A stretch of 64,000 nt of DNA from Zea mays (GCF_902167145.1 NC_050098.1:131204207-131268206), one strand, 5' to 3'; shown: positions 11,831 through 24,583, numbered from the stretch's first letter. Notes: a model not told the origin generated them from the sequence alone. Numbers and translations are program-made.

Positions 11831-13000
11831 ATGTCGTCCAAGACTCGTGCACAGGATGGTGCAGGAACCTCCCGTGGGAGGGAAGCAACTCCTAATCCTC
11901 CCCCACTACCTCCAACATTAGCTGAGGCCATCGCTGCCTTAGTTAATGCCATGGCCGACAACACCCGCTTTCTACGGGAAATGGCGGGGCAACAAATGCA
12001 ACAACAAGGCGGGCGAGCGTATCCATAAGGACCCCACGAAACTTCATATCTGGATTTCTCAGAGACACGTCCCCCATTATTTGTCAAGGCGGAAGATCCT
12101 CTTGAGGCATATGAGTGGATCCGGGTTATTGGACAGAAGTTTGGGCTTCTCCGATGCATGGAGACTCAAAAGCCCATATTTGCAGCACAGCAGTTGCGAG
12201 GCCCTGCCAGCACCTGGTGGGGAAATTATGTAGCCGTTCAGCCGCCCGGCCATCAAATTACATGGGACGAGTTCAAACTGGCTTTCCGGGAGCACTATAT
12301 TCCTGAAGGGGTGCTCCATATGAAACAGGGGGAATTTATGAAGCTCAAATAAGGTGGAGATACTGTCACTCAGTATCTCAACAAATTCAACCACTTGTCC
12401 CAATACGCCATCGATCAAGTCAACACTGATTTAAAGAAGAAAAATTGCTTCATGAGAGGCCTCAATGACCGGTTGCAGCGGAAAATGGCCACTTGTCTCG
12501 ACCTCACTTACAGTAGGGCTGTCAGCACGGCACTGCAGTTGAAGCCAAATATGCAGGCCCGGAAAAATCAAAGGGCTATGGAGGCGACATGCCCAATCAG
12601 GGGCCTGAGAAAAGACAAAGGTTGGTGATCCGACCTTTTAATCAGAATCGTTCTTCACCACGTCCACCCTCCTACCCTTTCAAACAACTGGTGTTTATCC
12701 GTTCTGCCACTGCCCCCACCTCAACAAATCAGCCGGGTGCCCCTGGTACTCGTTTCCCCGCTCTCCCAAGCTCTTCAACAGGCTGCTTTAATTGTGGAAA
12801 GTCCGGACATTTTATCAAGGACTGTCCATACCCGAAGCAGAATAGATCAAATAATCAGCAGAGTTCAGGGAGTTCTGCTCAAGGCAAGGGAAATGCAGCG
12901 AACAATACCGCAGGCAAAAGTATAAGGAAAACTGGGTGGATTTATTATACTCAAGTGGCCACGACACCGGAAGGAGAACCGATTATGATGGGTATGTTTC
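11831..13000 (+). pseudogene. gag: E2 gag pseudogene
   Basis: ATG at 11831 starts a Pro-rich N terminus. TAA at 12026 and TAA at 12350 interrupt one consistent frame; the second lies where relatives read Gln. The capsid core is clear (PLFVKAEDPLEAYEWIRV, QQLRGPASTWW, FREHYIPEGV). A frameshift near 12590-12628 moves the remainder to another frame, which holds an intact CCHC zinc knuckle (CFNCGKSGHFIKDC, near 12784-12825) that binds genomic RNA. Not translatable as one protein. Confidence 0.87.
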
Positions 13001-16000
13001 TCATGGCCAATCACCCTGCAGTTATTCTTTTTGATTCTGGCACTTCACATACATTCATAAGCAAGAAGTTTGTGGAGAAACATTGCATTCCATACAATGA
13101 ATCAAGGGAAGGGTTTATAATTCATTCGCCTGGGGGACAAATATTTACTAAAGAGGTGGCTTACCATGTGCCTGTAACATTGGCTGAACGGGACTTTCTA
13201 CAAACATGATTGTTCTAAAAGGCCAAGATATAGATGTAATTTTGGGCATGAATTGGTTAGCCCAGCATAAAGCAATCCTCAACACTGATCTAAGAACTAT
13301 CAGGTTGAGTTATGGCCAAGAAGAGGTTCTCTTGTCCATCCCCGTAGCTATTCCAGCTAAACCGTGTGGCAGAGTATATGAAGCCATCATACCGGAGATC
13401 CAAGATATTCCGGTAGTATGTGAATTCACGGACGTCTTCTCGAAAGATCTGCCTGGATTGCCTCCAGAAAGAGATGTAGAATTTGTGATTGAGTTGAAGC
13501 CTGGTACGGCTCCTATTTCTAGAAGGTCATACCGAATGCCTCTGAATGAATTGGCAGAACTCAAGACCCAATTACAAGATCTACTAGAAAAAGGATTCAT
13601 CCGACCAAGTTCATCACCTTGGGGTTGTCCAGCCATCTTTGTCAAGAAGAAGGACCAAACACTACGGATGTGCGTGGATTATAGACCCCTTAATGAGGTC
13701 ACCATCAAGAATAAGTACCCTCTTCCCCGGATTGACATTCTATTTGATCAACTTACCGGAGCTCGGGTATTTTCCAAGATTGACCTCAGGTCGGGTTATC
13801 ATTAGATCCGTATCCGACCCGAAGATATACCCAAGACCGCATTCACTACGCGGTATGGATTATTTGAATATCTGGTTATGTCTTTCGGACTAACAAATGC
13901 TCCTGCCCACTTCACATATCTGATGAACTCGGTATTTATGCCTGAGTTAGACAAATTTGTGGTGGTATTCATTGACGATATCTTGATATATTCTAAGGAT
14001 GAAGAGGAGCATGCTCGGCATTTGCGGATCATATTAACGCGCTTAAGGGAGCACCAATTATATGCTAAATTCAGTAAGTGCGCGTTCTAGCTGGAGCAGA
14101 TCCAATTTCTGGGACACGTATTATCTGCCAAGGGGATTGCGGTGGATCCCAGCAAAGTCAAGGATATTTTGGAGTGGAAACCCCCAACCACTGTACATCA
14201 AGTCCGAAGTTTCCTTGGACTGGTTGGTTATTACCGCCGATTCATTCCAGATTTTTCCAAGCTTGTGAAACCAATCACAAGTTTATTGAAAAATGATACC
14301 AAATTTAATTGGTCTTCGAAATGTAATGAAGCCTTTGAGAAGCTGAAAGTATTATTGACCACTGCTCCGGTATTGGCTCAACCGGACATTGAAAAGCCCT
14401 TTGATGTGTATTGTGACGCATCAGGCAGTGGTCTAGGCTGTGTTCTAATGCAAGAAGGTCGAGTAATAGCTTATGCTTCAAGGTAGTTGTGCCGGCATGA
14501 AGAACATTATCCAACTCATGACCTGGAGTTAGCTACTGTGGTTCATGCCCTAAAAATATGGCGTCATTATCTGCTGGGAAATATCTGTCACATTTATTTA
14601 GATCATAAGAGCTTAAAGTATATCTTTACCCAGTTAGAGCTTAATATAAGACAAAGGAGATGGCTCGAACTGATTAAAGGTTATGAACTAGAGATTCACT
14701 ATCACCCAGGCAAGGCTAATGTAGTGGCAGATGCATTAAGTCGCAAGGCTTCCTGCCATTGTTTGACGCTGAAGACTTCTGACATTATGTTATGCCAAGA
14801 AATGGAGAAGTTGAACCTAGGAATGGTACAACACGGAACTGCAAATCACTTGAAGCTTGAGTCAGTCATCTTGCAAAGAATAATTGACGCACAAAGAAAT
14901 GATGAGGGAATGAAACACATTCATGAGAAAAAGGAGGCCAGAAAAGCCAACTGCTTCAGAAGAGATGATCAAGGTGTTGTATGGTTTAACAACCGCATAG
15001 TTGTGCCTAAGAATGAGGAGATCCGCCAACAATTTCTAGATGAAGCACATCTTAGTCGCTATTCTATTCATCCCGTAAGCACTAAGATGTATCATGATCT
15101 AAAATAGCATTATTGGTGGACAAAGATGAAAATTGAAATCGCACGCTATGGGGCAAGATGTGACACTTGTAGACGTGTCAAGGCCATACACATGAAAGCT
15201 GCTGGTCCATTACAATCGTTACCTATCCCAACATGGAAGTGGGAGGATATAAGCATGGACTTTATTGTGGGATTGCCCAGGACCGCAAAAGGGTATGATT
15301 CTATTTGGGTTATAATTGATCGGCTTACGAAAATTGCTCATTTTCTGCCAGTCAAGACATATTACCCGGTCCTCACATATGCGGAACTGTACATTGCTCG
15401 TATTCTCAGTTTGCACGGTGTTCCGAAGACTATAGTGTCAGATCGTGGGCCTCAATTTGTATCCAAATTCTGGGAAGAACTTCACAAATCCTTGGGTACT
15501 AAATTGCTCCACAGTTCGGCCTATCATCCTCAAACTAGTGGGCAAACTGAAAGAGTAAATCAAATACTTGAAGATATGTTGCGAGCATGTGTTCTGGAAT
15601 TCCCACAGAAATGGGATGATTGTTTACCATTAGCGGAGTTCTCATATAATAATAGCTATCAAGAAAGCATTAAGATGGCACCCTTCAAAGCTTTATATGG
15701 ACGACAGTGTCGTACTCCGTTAAACTGGTTTGAACTAGGTGAAAGAAATTTCTTCAGGCCTGATATGGTAAAGGAAACAGAAGAGAAAGTTCAACAAATA
15801 ATTCATAATTTGAAGGAAGCCCAAGCCCGACAGAAGAGATACGCAGACAAACGCCGGATACCCTTGTACTTTCTAGTTGGAGATTATGTCTACCTGAAAG
15901 TTTCACCAATGAAGGGTGTATCACGTTTCGGGGTAAAAGGGAAGCTTGCACCCCGGTACATTGGTCCTTTTCCTATTCTTGAACAATGTGGACCAGTAGC

Positions 16001-16290
16001 ATATCGACTTCAGTTACCCGAAACATTGTCTGTTGTGCATAATGTGTTCCACGTGTCTCAATTAAAGAAGTGTCTTCGGGTTCTCGATCGAACCATTGAA
16101 GTAACGGATTTGCCTTAGAACCAGACTTGACATATTCAGAACATCCTATTCGAGTCTTGGATCAAAAAGACAGAATCACCCGAAGGAGAACTCTTAAGTT
16201 TTACAAGATACAGTGGAACCAACATACAGAGGATGAAGCTACTTGGGAAACTCAAGACTTTTTAGATAAGAATTTCCCAGGCTTTTTAGC
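12900..16290 (+). pseudogene. pol: E2 pol pseudogene (PR-RT-RH-IN-chromodomain)
   Basis: Protease FDSGTSH near 13030; a frameshift near 13200; then one long frame 13206-16118 broken only by TAG at 13803, 14088, 14484 and 15105, each at an expected Gln or Trp codon. RT keeps FIDD (near 13975). RNase [13 protein letters not shown] is near 14520. The integrase has CDTCRR (near 15165), DFIV, SDRG and TERVNQ, so its D, D and E are present. A last frameshift near 16105 separates the C-terminal chromodomain (HTEDEATWE, near 16220). The order and chromodomain identify a chromovirus. Single-base lesions only, no large deletion. Confidence 0.9.
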
Positions 16291-16423
16291 TTCGTGTAAA
16301 TTGTAAAATGTGTACATTTGTTGTAATAGAGGAATGAACCCTAAACCACCCCTACCTTGTACCAAAAATAAGGAAATAAAGATATGTCGTGTTTCCTTTT
16401 CCATTACTTGCCCTAGGACTTTT

Positions 16424-16440
16424 AATCTCGGGACGAGATT
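16424..16440 (+). repeat. E2 inverted repeat upstream of polypurine tract
   Basis: AATCTCG (16424-16430) and CGAGATT (16434-16440) pair perfectly around GGA. This is the same element as in E1, E4 and E5, immediately before the polypurine tract. Confidence 0.75.
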
Positions 16441-16444
16441 CTTT

Positions 16445-16458
16445 TATGGGGGGAAGGA
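16445..16458 (+). other. E2 polypurine tract
   Basis: TATGGGGGGAAGGA directly precedes the 3' LTR; it is the expected plus-strand priming site. Confidence 0.8.
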
Positions 16459-19400
16459 TGTAACACCCCTGGTGTTATTGCCACTAAAACTTGAGCACGA
16501 CATCATAAGCATTAGCATATCATGTGTTTGTCACACCTAGAGTGCATTCACTAGGCAAAAATTTCAAACAAGGTTGTATTGATGGGACATGTTTTAAGTG
16601 AAACCCTAGGGTACAGTGCTTAACCCTAGATTGGGCTTAATAGAGCAAACAAGGCCTAATAAGAGAAAACTTCAAAACTCAATTGAAATAGTCATAAAAT
16701 GTCACCATGAATAAACTTAAATGGCATCCAAACCCTAGAAGTACTAAAAACACTAAATGGACCCCTGAGAAACCCTGGACTGAAACCCTAGGGTTGTATG
16801 CAAAATGTGCCCATTTTTGGACCTAAGTGCAAAAACCATGAAATTAGGGTATCTTAACTCATATGATTCACATGTATGTGGATTTGCAACTTAAACCCTA
16901 AGTTTTGCATTGGGCCTATTTGCAAAAAGCCACATTTGAGCTCTAATGAGTTAAGTCTAAAATTCAGTCGAATTGGCTCAACTTTGGGGCCCTATATCTT
17001 CCAAATTATGAAGATTTTGCCCTAGGTCAACACATCAAAATTTTAGAGCTATGTAAGGAGAATAACTTTGCTATAGAGATCATGCCTTGGTACCATGAAG
17101 TATTTTGAGATAAATGTGCCCAAAGTTGGGTTGTCAGACTACCCTTATTCCGAATTCAGAAAAGCAGTGAGATTGGGCAATCTTTGGACTATAATTCGAC
17201 CATGATCTAGTGGGAATTTGACTAGAGATGCTATAGCAAAAGTGAACATGGATTATAGATCTATAACTTTGATGCAGATGAATTATGAGGTTGTCACATA
17301 AAATTTGGAGAAAAGCTTCCTTGAATCTACTCTGTCAGGCGTCTCAAAGGAGTCTAATGGTATAGTAGCTGAAACAGATTACAAGTTCAGCCCCCTCGCC
17401 GCCGGTGATCTTTGCGCCGCGATTTGCACCGTCGCTGCGATTCGTGCTCTCCGGTAAGTGAATAACCACGGCGGAGTAAAGATCTTGGCACCAGATTAGC
17501 TCGGGCTCGGTCTCGGATGAGTTTCACCGTACCCACTTGCTCATCGTGCGGCCGGGATAGACCTCGCCACCGTTGGCCGCTCACCGCTCTGCGCCACGTG
17601 CTAAAGCGCTAGACCACGTCATAGTGAAACACGTCGTGCATGCTCGGTGATCGCCAGAGAGTTGCCACGGTGAAAGACACTAACCCTGAGTGCCAGTGAC
17701 CTTCCTCTCCAGCCGCCAGCGCATCATCGTGAAATTGGACGTCACCGCTCAAGCCTGCTACAATTGCCGACCGCGCCTGCTCCGCTAGGTAGTTGTGGAA
17801 CCAGTGAAGCAACTCGTGCCTCGAATCATCCCCTAGAAACCCCCAATTTGGGATTTCCCCCAAATTACTCAAGAACACCGAGCGGTTTGACCTCGCCATG
17901 GCCAGCGCTTCTCAAGTCCGTTCATGCCCTCTAAGTCCTCGTTTCAGTATCCTTGGATGCTCTTGATACTCTCTGACCCATCCAATTAAGCTAGAGTCCC
18001 GAGGATCGTCGGGAACGTGTTCGGTTACCCGTGGTGTCCGCTGTCACCGTGGGCAGGGCGTGTTAGTGCGCCACTGGTGAAATTAGTTGAGGGGAAACAT
18101 TCATTAGGGCTTGAATTAGGTTTAAACCGAAGGAGAGCACCAGCCGTTGCGGGATCCAGCCGGCATTGGCTCGCCGGAGCTCGGCTCTCCGTCGGACCGC
18201 GTCATGGACCTCAGAGTGTAAAGGAATAGAAATGCAGGGAGGTTTTTGTAAAAGTCAGTGAGACATAGGAATAGTGTGTGGGTTCCTTGTTAGAATTTTC
18301 AAACCAGCAAGGACTTCGGTGCAAAACCTCCCTGCGGGCGCGAGCGCACAGGCGCGTTTTGCTTGATCTGGGCCAACTTGGGCCAGTTTCGGCCCAATTC
18401 TTTTAGTCCTTTTTCTTTTTCTTTTTCTGTCAAGACTAAAGAAATTCTAGAAAATTGCAAAAAAATGCTAAAAATACCAAACCAATTTTACTAGACTCCT
18501 AATTTTCCATAGTATTTGGTAAAAATTGTTTCATGATTTTTAGTCTAGATAGGAAATTATAGAACATTTAAAATAACCAAAATCCATACTTCTAGATTTT
18601 TAGGGAATAATTAATAATTCCAAAATTCACCAAACTTTTTAGGTAAACTTTAAATAATATTTAGAAGCCTTGGGAAAAGTTTGGTATGATTTGGACCATG
18701 TTTGATACTTAGAACCCAAAACCCTAGCCCCCCTACCCTATGGACTTCACTATAGACTCTGAAAACCCTAAGTTCTTGGAGATCCGTGAAGGAAAGTTAT
18801 ATTCAAGACACTAGATAATAAACTTTTATTATCTTAGCATTTTCATGAGCATTACATGAGCATTCATGATTATATATGGTTATATCTAGAGAATGAAGAG
18901 GAAGTAGAAGTCGAAGAAGCGAGGACTTCACCACCACCACCACCTGAAGAACTTGAGGCAGGAAACTGCTTCTACTTTGATATCTGTGGAGTAGAGCCTG
19001 ATTCACCAGTAACACAAGGCAAGCCCCAATGCATTTGCCACCTCCTTGTTCCTTTTAAAATCTTTCTCACTTGCTTGATGCATTAGGTGATAGGAGTTGT
19101 GTGCTAAACCAATTCCTGCATTTCCTTCCTTGGATTTGAGTACTTCTCCTTAATCCTTGATTTACAAAAAGGTTTTTCTTATGCTTAGCTTTGCTCTAGA
19201 AAAACAAAATGTTTTGTTTTGACAAAAGATGATGCTTCAAGTGGGTGGGATATTTTCAAAAATAAAATTTGATGGTGGATCCATCATGGCCGTGATGGGT
19301 TCAACATCGGAAAAGATATACCTCTACCAGGTACCAAACTTTGGGTTTGAAATGATAAAGCTGAGACCGGGCAGGTGACTTGCACGAGAAAGAGAGAGTC

Positions 19401-20496
19401 TCGGTGTAGTGTCTCCGTCTGAGTCAATTAAGGACCGTCTCGATGTAGGCCTGCTGACCGAGGACCCTTTAACTGGTCACATGCCTCGTCATGGGTAAGC
19501 TTTGCCTTGGGCAGACTAATACCAGAATAAGATAACACACAATGGGAGTTGAGAGATGGCAAGAGTAGCGTCTACCCTCTGTGGCAAGAGGCTGGACGGT
19601 GGTGTATCTGTACTCTCGGTTGGCGTGAACCTGATCTGGTCTTATGAACCCCGGTGGCGAGTTGACATATGCAAGGGTTAAGTGCTACATATGTCGTGTG
19701 ATCGGAGATCCTCAACTAAGTATAATCTATTCGGATCGCCGTAACTTCGCGGACATGAAGACTTAGTCACTGACTTACACGTAGCAATCCAGTAAAGATG
19801 AAGGGTTGTTAAGAAATTGGCTAGTATAGGTCAAGTGAATGAATTAGGGTAGAAAGAACCCTAGCTTCAAGTACTTTTACTTAACCTGACAAATAAAACT
19901 GGATTTTTAAGGATCCACTATTAGTAAGCATTTCTGCAAACAGAGTCATTGATTATTGATAAGCCTTACCTTGACTCCCTTAAAGCCAGCATATCCTTGA
20001 GAGTCTTTTACTTTGTCGGGTAAGACTTGCGAAAGTACATTTCGTACTCAGGGCTTTGTCCCATGTTGTTTTAGGTGAAGAAGCAGCAAACTTTTGTTGC
20101 TTCTGTTCCAAGGTGGTACCAAAGGAAGAGATTCAAGACTAAAGCTGCGGGAGGAAAGGTCCTCCGTTAAGAAAAACTTTTTACTGTTTATTCGGGAGGG
20201 GTTTTTGCCTCTTAGGTTATGTAATAATAATACTCTGCACTCATATATTTTGTTCTGGTCTGTAACTATATAACTATGTCTTACTTTTCAATAAAGGAAG
20301 TTATTGTAATTGCTTCCGCATTTTCGTACCTCCGATGTATTGTAATGTCTGCGTGACGGGTGAAACGCTCTTGGGAAAGGTAAGGAATTCAGATAACGAA
20401 CTTGTCAAGTGATCAGGTGCACCTGCAGGGTTGTCTGAGGTCCGTTGGACAAGGACAACTGTAGGTGGGCCTAATGACTTGGGAGGTTCTGTCACA
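16459..20496 (+). repeat. E2 3' LTR
   Basis: 4,038 bp, same ends as the 5' LTR. It differs by scattered substitutions and by an extra stretch near 17720-17755 just before the altered TATA site. No gene is supported in it; a 76-codon ORF at 18856 corresponds to the acidic block. Confidence 0.92.
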
Positions 20497-22035
20497 TAAA
20501 TGATATTAGTTCACCCTATAATTCAAACTCCCTTTTGAGTTTATACTTTTCCTTTTGAGATGTGTTCCAATGTTTCTACATGATTGATGTGCTATTTATT
20601 TATCATTTACTAAATGTATTGAATGCATGATCACTTTATTTAGACAACGAGTAGCCCCTAGTTCCTGAGTGTGTTGCCGAAGGTCTCCCTGAGCAACAAC
20701 CTGGTGAAGGCAAGTGTCCTCTGACCTATTATGTCCTATCTATTTTATAATTCACTGTCCTGCATTACATTATTGAAACATAAGGATTGACTAGTCTGTA
20801 TTTACCTTATCCTTGTTTACCTTTTGGGTGATCATGGTTAGCTTTATGCTGTTGCTTTACCTTAATCAATGAACATGATGTGAATACCTATGATACGATG
20901 GTGTTATCCCGATGATGTTTTTGTGATACTTTAGGGGACTCAAGCTGTTTCCTGAGTACCTCTCCGTAAGGACCTGTTTGGGGAGTGACAACCCGGGATA
21001 ACAGTGCAACCATGAGGGTGGAATGAGACGCCCTTAGTTGATTAAATAGAGGAACCAGAGGAGTAGTTGGCTTCGCCGTAGGGTTGTCAATGGGGTCCGG
21101 GCACAGTACTTGCTCTGCCGAGGCTGGTTGCAGAGGTTCTTGATTTGGTTTTGTTAGTCACCCTTCCTTTGGGGAGAGGTACTGTGTTTATCAAACTGGA
21201 GAAACCTAACAAGCGGCTATGACCTCTGGGGAACCTTTGTAAAGGCTACGTAGTGAGACCCTGCTAGGTCACCTTGGTAGTGATCAATGGGGAGGCTAGA
21301 ACCCCTGGCAGAACGGGATTCACGACTTGTGGGTAAAGTGTGCGACCTCTGCAGAGTGTTAGAAACTGATATATCAGTCGTGCTCACAGTTATGAGCGTC
21401 CATGGGATCCTCTTTGATTAGAAGAACTTTGGATACTCTTATGATGATGTTGGTTATAATTATGATCTCTGGTATTTCCTCTTAAAAGGAGTACATTTGG
21501 GTAATAACTGGGTTTATTACTAAAATTTGGCTCTACTGATAGTAATAAATACTTGACCAACTAAAAGCAACCGCTTAACCTTAACTCCACATACAGCTAG
21601 TCCACTTTAGCCAAATGGGACATTTGCTGAGTACGATGATGTGTACTCACCCTTGCTTTACAAACCACCCCACCCCAGGTTGTCCCCATTGTACTCAGTG
21701 CTCAGGAGGAGATGCTGGCAATACGGAGGACTTTGAGGAGTTTCAGGACTACGATGAGTTCTAGTTTATCTTAGTGGCAAACCTCCAGTCAGCTGCCTAT
21801 GAAGGCCTTATCTACTACATTTTGTATTTCCGTACTTTGATGATATTAATGTTAATGACTATGTTATAGACTCAGTGGATGTCTTGGACATCTTGTTGTA
21901 ATAAAGTACTTTTTTGCTATTTACTTTGAGCATTGTGTGATGATGTCCAATTATGTAATCGTTGTGTACGTGAGTTTCTGATCCTGGCACGTACATGGTT
22001 CGCATTCGGTTTACCTTCCAAAACCGGGTGTGACA
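20497..22035 (+). repeat. E1 3' LTR, right part
   Basis: Continuation of the E1 LTR after E2. It holds an exon-like block 20644-20709 (after TTTATTTAG, ending GAAG/GCAAGT), a stem-loop GAGTAC...GTACTC at 21629-21648, CCTTGCTT at 21651 and an acceptor-like CCACCCCAG ending 21678. It ends GGGTGTGACA. No gene. Confidence 0.82.
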
Positions 22036-23089
22036 CTAATGGCTCTCAAGTAGAGCAAGTTGATCTTGATGAACTAGATGATGAAAAGGCTTTGTGCGTT
22101 GCTCTAAGGAACATGTCCATTGGTGATGTGTGTCCAAAAGAATCCGAAGAGCCTTCACAAGCACAAGATCAACCATCCTCTTCCATACAAGCATCTCCAC
22201 CAACTCAAGATGAAGACCTAGCTCAAGAAGAAGAAGATCAAGTTCAAGACAATGATCCACCTCAAGAAGAAGGCATCGATCAAGGGGGAGATGAAGTTGA
22301 TCAAGAAAAGGAGGATGAACAAGAGATCCAAGATCAAAGACCCCCTCACCCAAGAGTCCACCAAGCAATTTAAAGAGATCACCCCGTCAACTCCATACTT
22401 GGTGACATTCAAAAGGGGGTAACCACTTGCTCTAGAGTTGCTCATTTTTATGATGGATACTCTTTTGTGTCTTCTATTGAGCCATACATAATAGAGGATG
22501 CACTTAGAGATCCAAACTGGGTGGTGGCAATGCAAGAGGAGCTCAACAACTTCACAAGGAATGAGGTATGGCATTTAGTTCCACGTCTTAACTAAAATTT
22601 TGTAAGTACCAAGTGGGTATTCCGCAACAAACAAGATGAGCATGTTGTGGTGACTAGGAACAAAGCCCGACTTGTTGCAAAAGAGTATTCACAAGTCGAA
22701 GGTTTGGATTTTGATGAAACCTATGGACCCATAGCTAGACTTGAGTCAATTCGAATATTACTTGCCTATGCTACTTACCATGGCTTTAAGTTCTATCAAA
22801 TGGATGTGAAAAGTGTCTTCCTCAATGGTCCTATCAAGGAAGAGGTGTATGTTGAGCAACCTCCCGGCTTTGAAGATAGTGAGTATCCTTCACATGTCTT
22901 TAAGCTCTCAAAGGCGCTTTATGGGCTCAAACACGTCCCAAGAGCATGGTATGAATGCCTGTGAGACTTTCTTATTACTAATGGTTTTAAAGTCGGAAAA
23001 GCTGACCCTACACTCTTCACTAAAATAATTGACAAAGACTTGTTTATATGCCAAATTTATGTTGATGATATTATTTTTGGGTCTACTAA
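22036..23089 (+). pseudogene. Ty1/copia (SIRE/Maximus, Opie/Ji-like) pol fragment
   Basis: An acidic, Gln-rich linker between integrase and RT (22040-22370) is followed by the copia reverse transcriptase: [20 protein letters not shown] (near 22655), [19 protein letters not shown] (near 22795), [28 protein letters not shown], and the catalytic YVDD (near 23060). Stops: TAA near 22371 and 22593 and TGA near 22963, at expected Gln, Gln and Arg codons. The fragment ends mid-domain where E3 inserted (after TCTACTAA) and begins at the end of E1. The missing parts should lie outside the window. Lineage is judged from remembered Opie/Ji sequence. Confidence 0.9.
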
Positions 23090-23594
23090 TGTCGGGTACC
23101 GTAATTAGGGGTACCCCCAACACTCCTAAACACGGCTGGTAACCACCATCAGCACAAGCTGCAGAGACTGATGGGCACGATTCAGGTCAAGGCTTCGTCT
23201 ACTCAAGGGACGCGATCTCGCCTCGCCCGAGCCCAGCCTCGGGCGGGAACAGTAGTCCCAGACGAATTCACGCCTCGCCCGAGGGCCCCCTCAAGCAACG
23301 GGCGCACCCTCGACTCGCCCGAAGCCGAGCTCGGGCAGGCTTCGTAGTGAAGCAACCTTGGCCAAATCGCCTCACCAACCGACCGTATCGCAGGCGCATT
23401 CAATGCGAGGATCACCTGACACCTTATCCTGACACACGTGCCTCAGTCGGCAAGGTCGAAGTGACCGCAGTCACTTCGCCCTTCCACTGACCGACCTGAT
23501 AGGAAAACAGCGACGCTCGCCCCGCTCCAACTGTTGTGCCACCCGCCAGGGTGAAGCTGACAACAGTTAAGTTCATCCTCAGGCGCAACAGGAA

Positions 23595-23905
23595 GCTCCA
23601 CCTCGCCCGACCTTGGGCCTCGGCCTCAGGAGGAGGTCTCCGCCTCGCCCGACCCTAGGGCTCGGCCTCAACTTCGGCCTCGAAAGGAGGGCTCCGCCTC
23701 GCCCGACCCCAGGGCTCAGCCTCGGAAGGTGGTCTCCGCCTCGCCCGACCCCAGGGCTCGACCTCAACCTCGGCCTCGTAATGTGGTCTCCGCCTCGCCC
23801 GACCCCAGGGCTCGGCCTCGACCTCGGGAGGAATCGCGTCCTTGCCCGACCCCGGCCTCGGCCTCAGGAGGAGTCTCCGCCTCGCCCGACCTTGGGCTCG
23901 GACCG
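23595..23905 (+). repeat. E3 LTR degenerate GC-rich repeat array
   Basis: Recurring CTCCGCCTCGCCCGAC and GGGCTCGGCCTC units about 40-60 bases apart, at least six copies, imperfect spacing. They lie upstream of the TATA box, where U3 enhancer repeats would be expected. Confidence 0.75.
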
Positions 23906-24273
23906 ACCGCGCCACGGGGGATACATCATTACCCTACCCCTAGCTAGCTCAGACTACGGGGGAACAAGACTAGCGTCCCATCCAGGCTCGCCCCGGTAAC
24001 AAGTAATGATGGATCCCCACGTGCGTCCATGACGACGGTGGTTCTCAGCCCTCTACGGAAGCAAGGAGACGTCAGCAAGGTCCCAGCAGTCCCGACAGCT
24101 GTGCTTCTACAGGGCTCAAGTGCTCCTCCGACGGCCACGATACCGCGTACACAGGGCTCTAGCACCTCTCCGACAGCCACGTTGGCATGTACACAAGGCT
24201 CAGGCACCTCTCTGTCGGACACGTTAGCGCATTGCTACACCCCCATTGTACACCTGGACCCTCTCCTTGCATC

Positions 24274-24280
24274 TATAAAA
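24274..24280 (+). promoter_or_regulatory. E3 LTR TATA box
   Basis: TATAAAA within CATCTATAAAAGGAAGG, upstream of a CT-rich stretch and about 250 bases before the LTR end; the likely core promoter of E3. Confidence 0.65.
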
Positions 24281-24525
24281 GGAAGGTCCAAGGCCTTCAT
24301 GCTGGAGGGTCGCTCGGGAGAAGGAGCTGACGAACAGGCTCACTCTCTCTCTCTCTCTCGCGAACGCTTGTAACCCCTACTGCAAGCACACCCCCCGTGG
24401 CGTGGGGCAACATGAGCCGCGTTTCCCCCCCTTGTGTTCCGTCTCACGCCAACCCATCTGGCTGGGACGCGCAGCGACAAATTTACTCGTCGGTCCAGGG
24501 ACCCCCGGGGTCGAAACGCCGATAG

Positions 24526-24543
24526 TTGGCACGCCAGGTAGGG
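24526..24543 (+). other. E3 primer binding site
   Basis: TTGGCACGCCAGGTAGGG directly follows the 5' LTR. It resembles the TTGGCGCGCCAGGTAG context I recall in Huck-type elements with one G-to-A change. I cannot name the tRNA with confidence. Confidence 0.65.
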
Positions 24544-24583
24544 GCCTGCTGCGTGTTGACGAACAACTTCCCGTTGAGTTCCA

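Larger units (their letters stand above)
6863..20496 (+). mobile_element. E2: complete Tekay-type chromovirus inserted in E1 3' LTR
   Basis: Complete 13.6 kb element: 5' LTR 6863-10861, PBS 10864-10875, extra ORF, gag, pol with chromodomain, polypurine tract, 3' LTR 16459-20496. Both LTRs start TGTAACACCCCTGG and end CTGTCACA. Flanks are TATAT (6858-6862) and TAAAT (20497-20501), a target-site duplication with one mismatch. The LTRs are about 4.0 kb each and differ at several percent of positions by eye, so this is an old insertion. Coding frames are broken, making the copy non-autonomous. Confidence 0.92.
1..22035 (+). mobile_element. E1: Ty3/gypsy chromovirus (Tekay/RIRE3-like), 5' truncated by window, split by E2
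   Basis: The gag-protease-RT-RNase H-integrase-chromodomain order places this in Ty3/gypsy, chromovirus branch. The internal region runs 1-4850 and the 3' LTR starts at 4851 (TGTAACACCC) after a degenerate polypurine tract. The LTR is interrupted at 6862 by E2, resumes at 20497 and ends near 22035 (GTGTGACA). The 5' LTR lies upstream of the window, so its target-site duplication cannot be tested. The sequence after 22035 is copia, so E1 apparently inserted into that copia element. Coding regions are full of stops and frameshifts, making it the most decayed element in the left stack. Confidence 0.88.
23090..24524 (+). repeat. E3 5' LTR
   Basis: 1,435 bp, GC-rich, beginning TGTCGGGTACC and ending about GCCGATA (the canonical final CA appears mutated to TA). 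It contains degenerate repeats at 23595-23905, TATAAAA at 24274-24280 and a CT run near 24340-24358. ORFs across the repeats are artefacts of the repeat unit. Confidence 0.8.

Noticed and set aside
23613..23999. ORFs of 60-130 codons over the E3 LTR repeat region
   Set aside because: They translate the CTCGCCCGA repeat in different frames and strands; no start context or domain.
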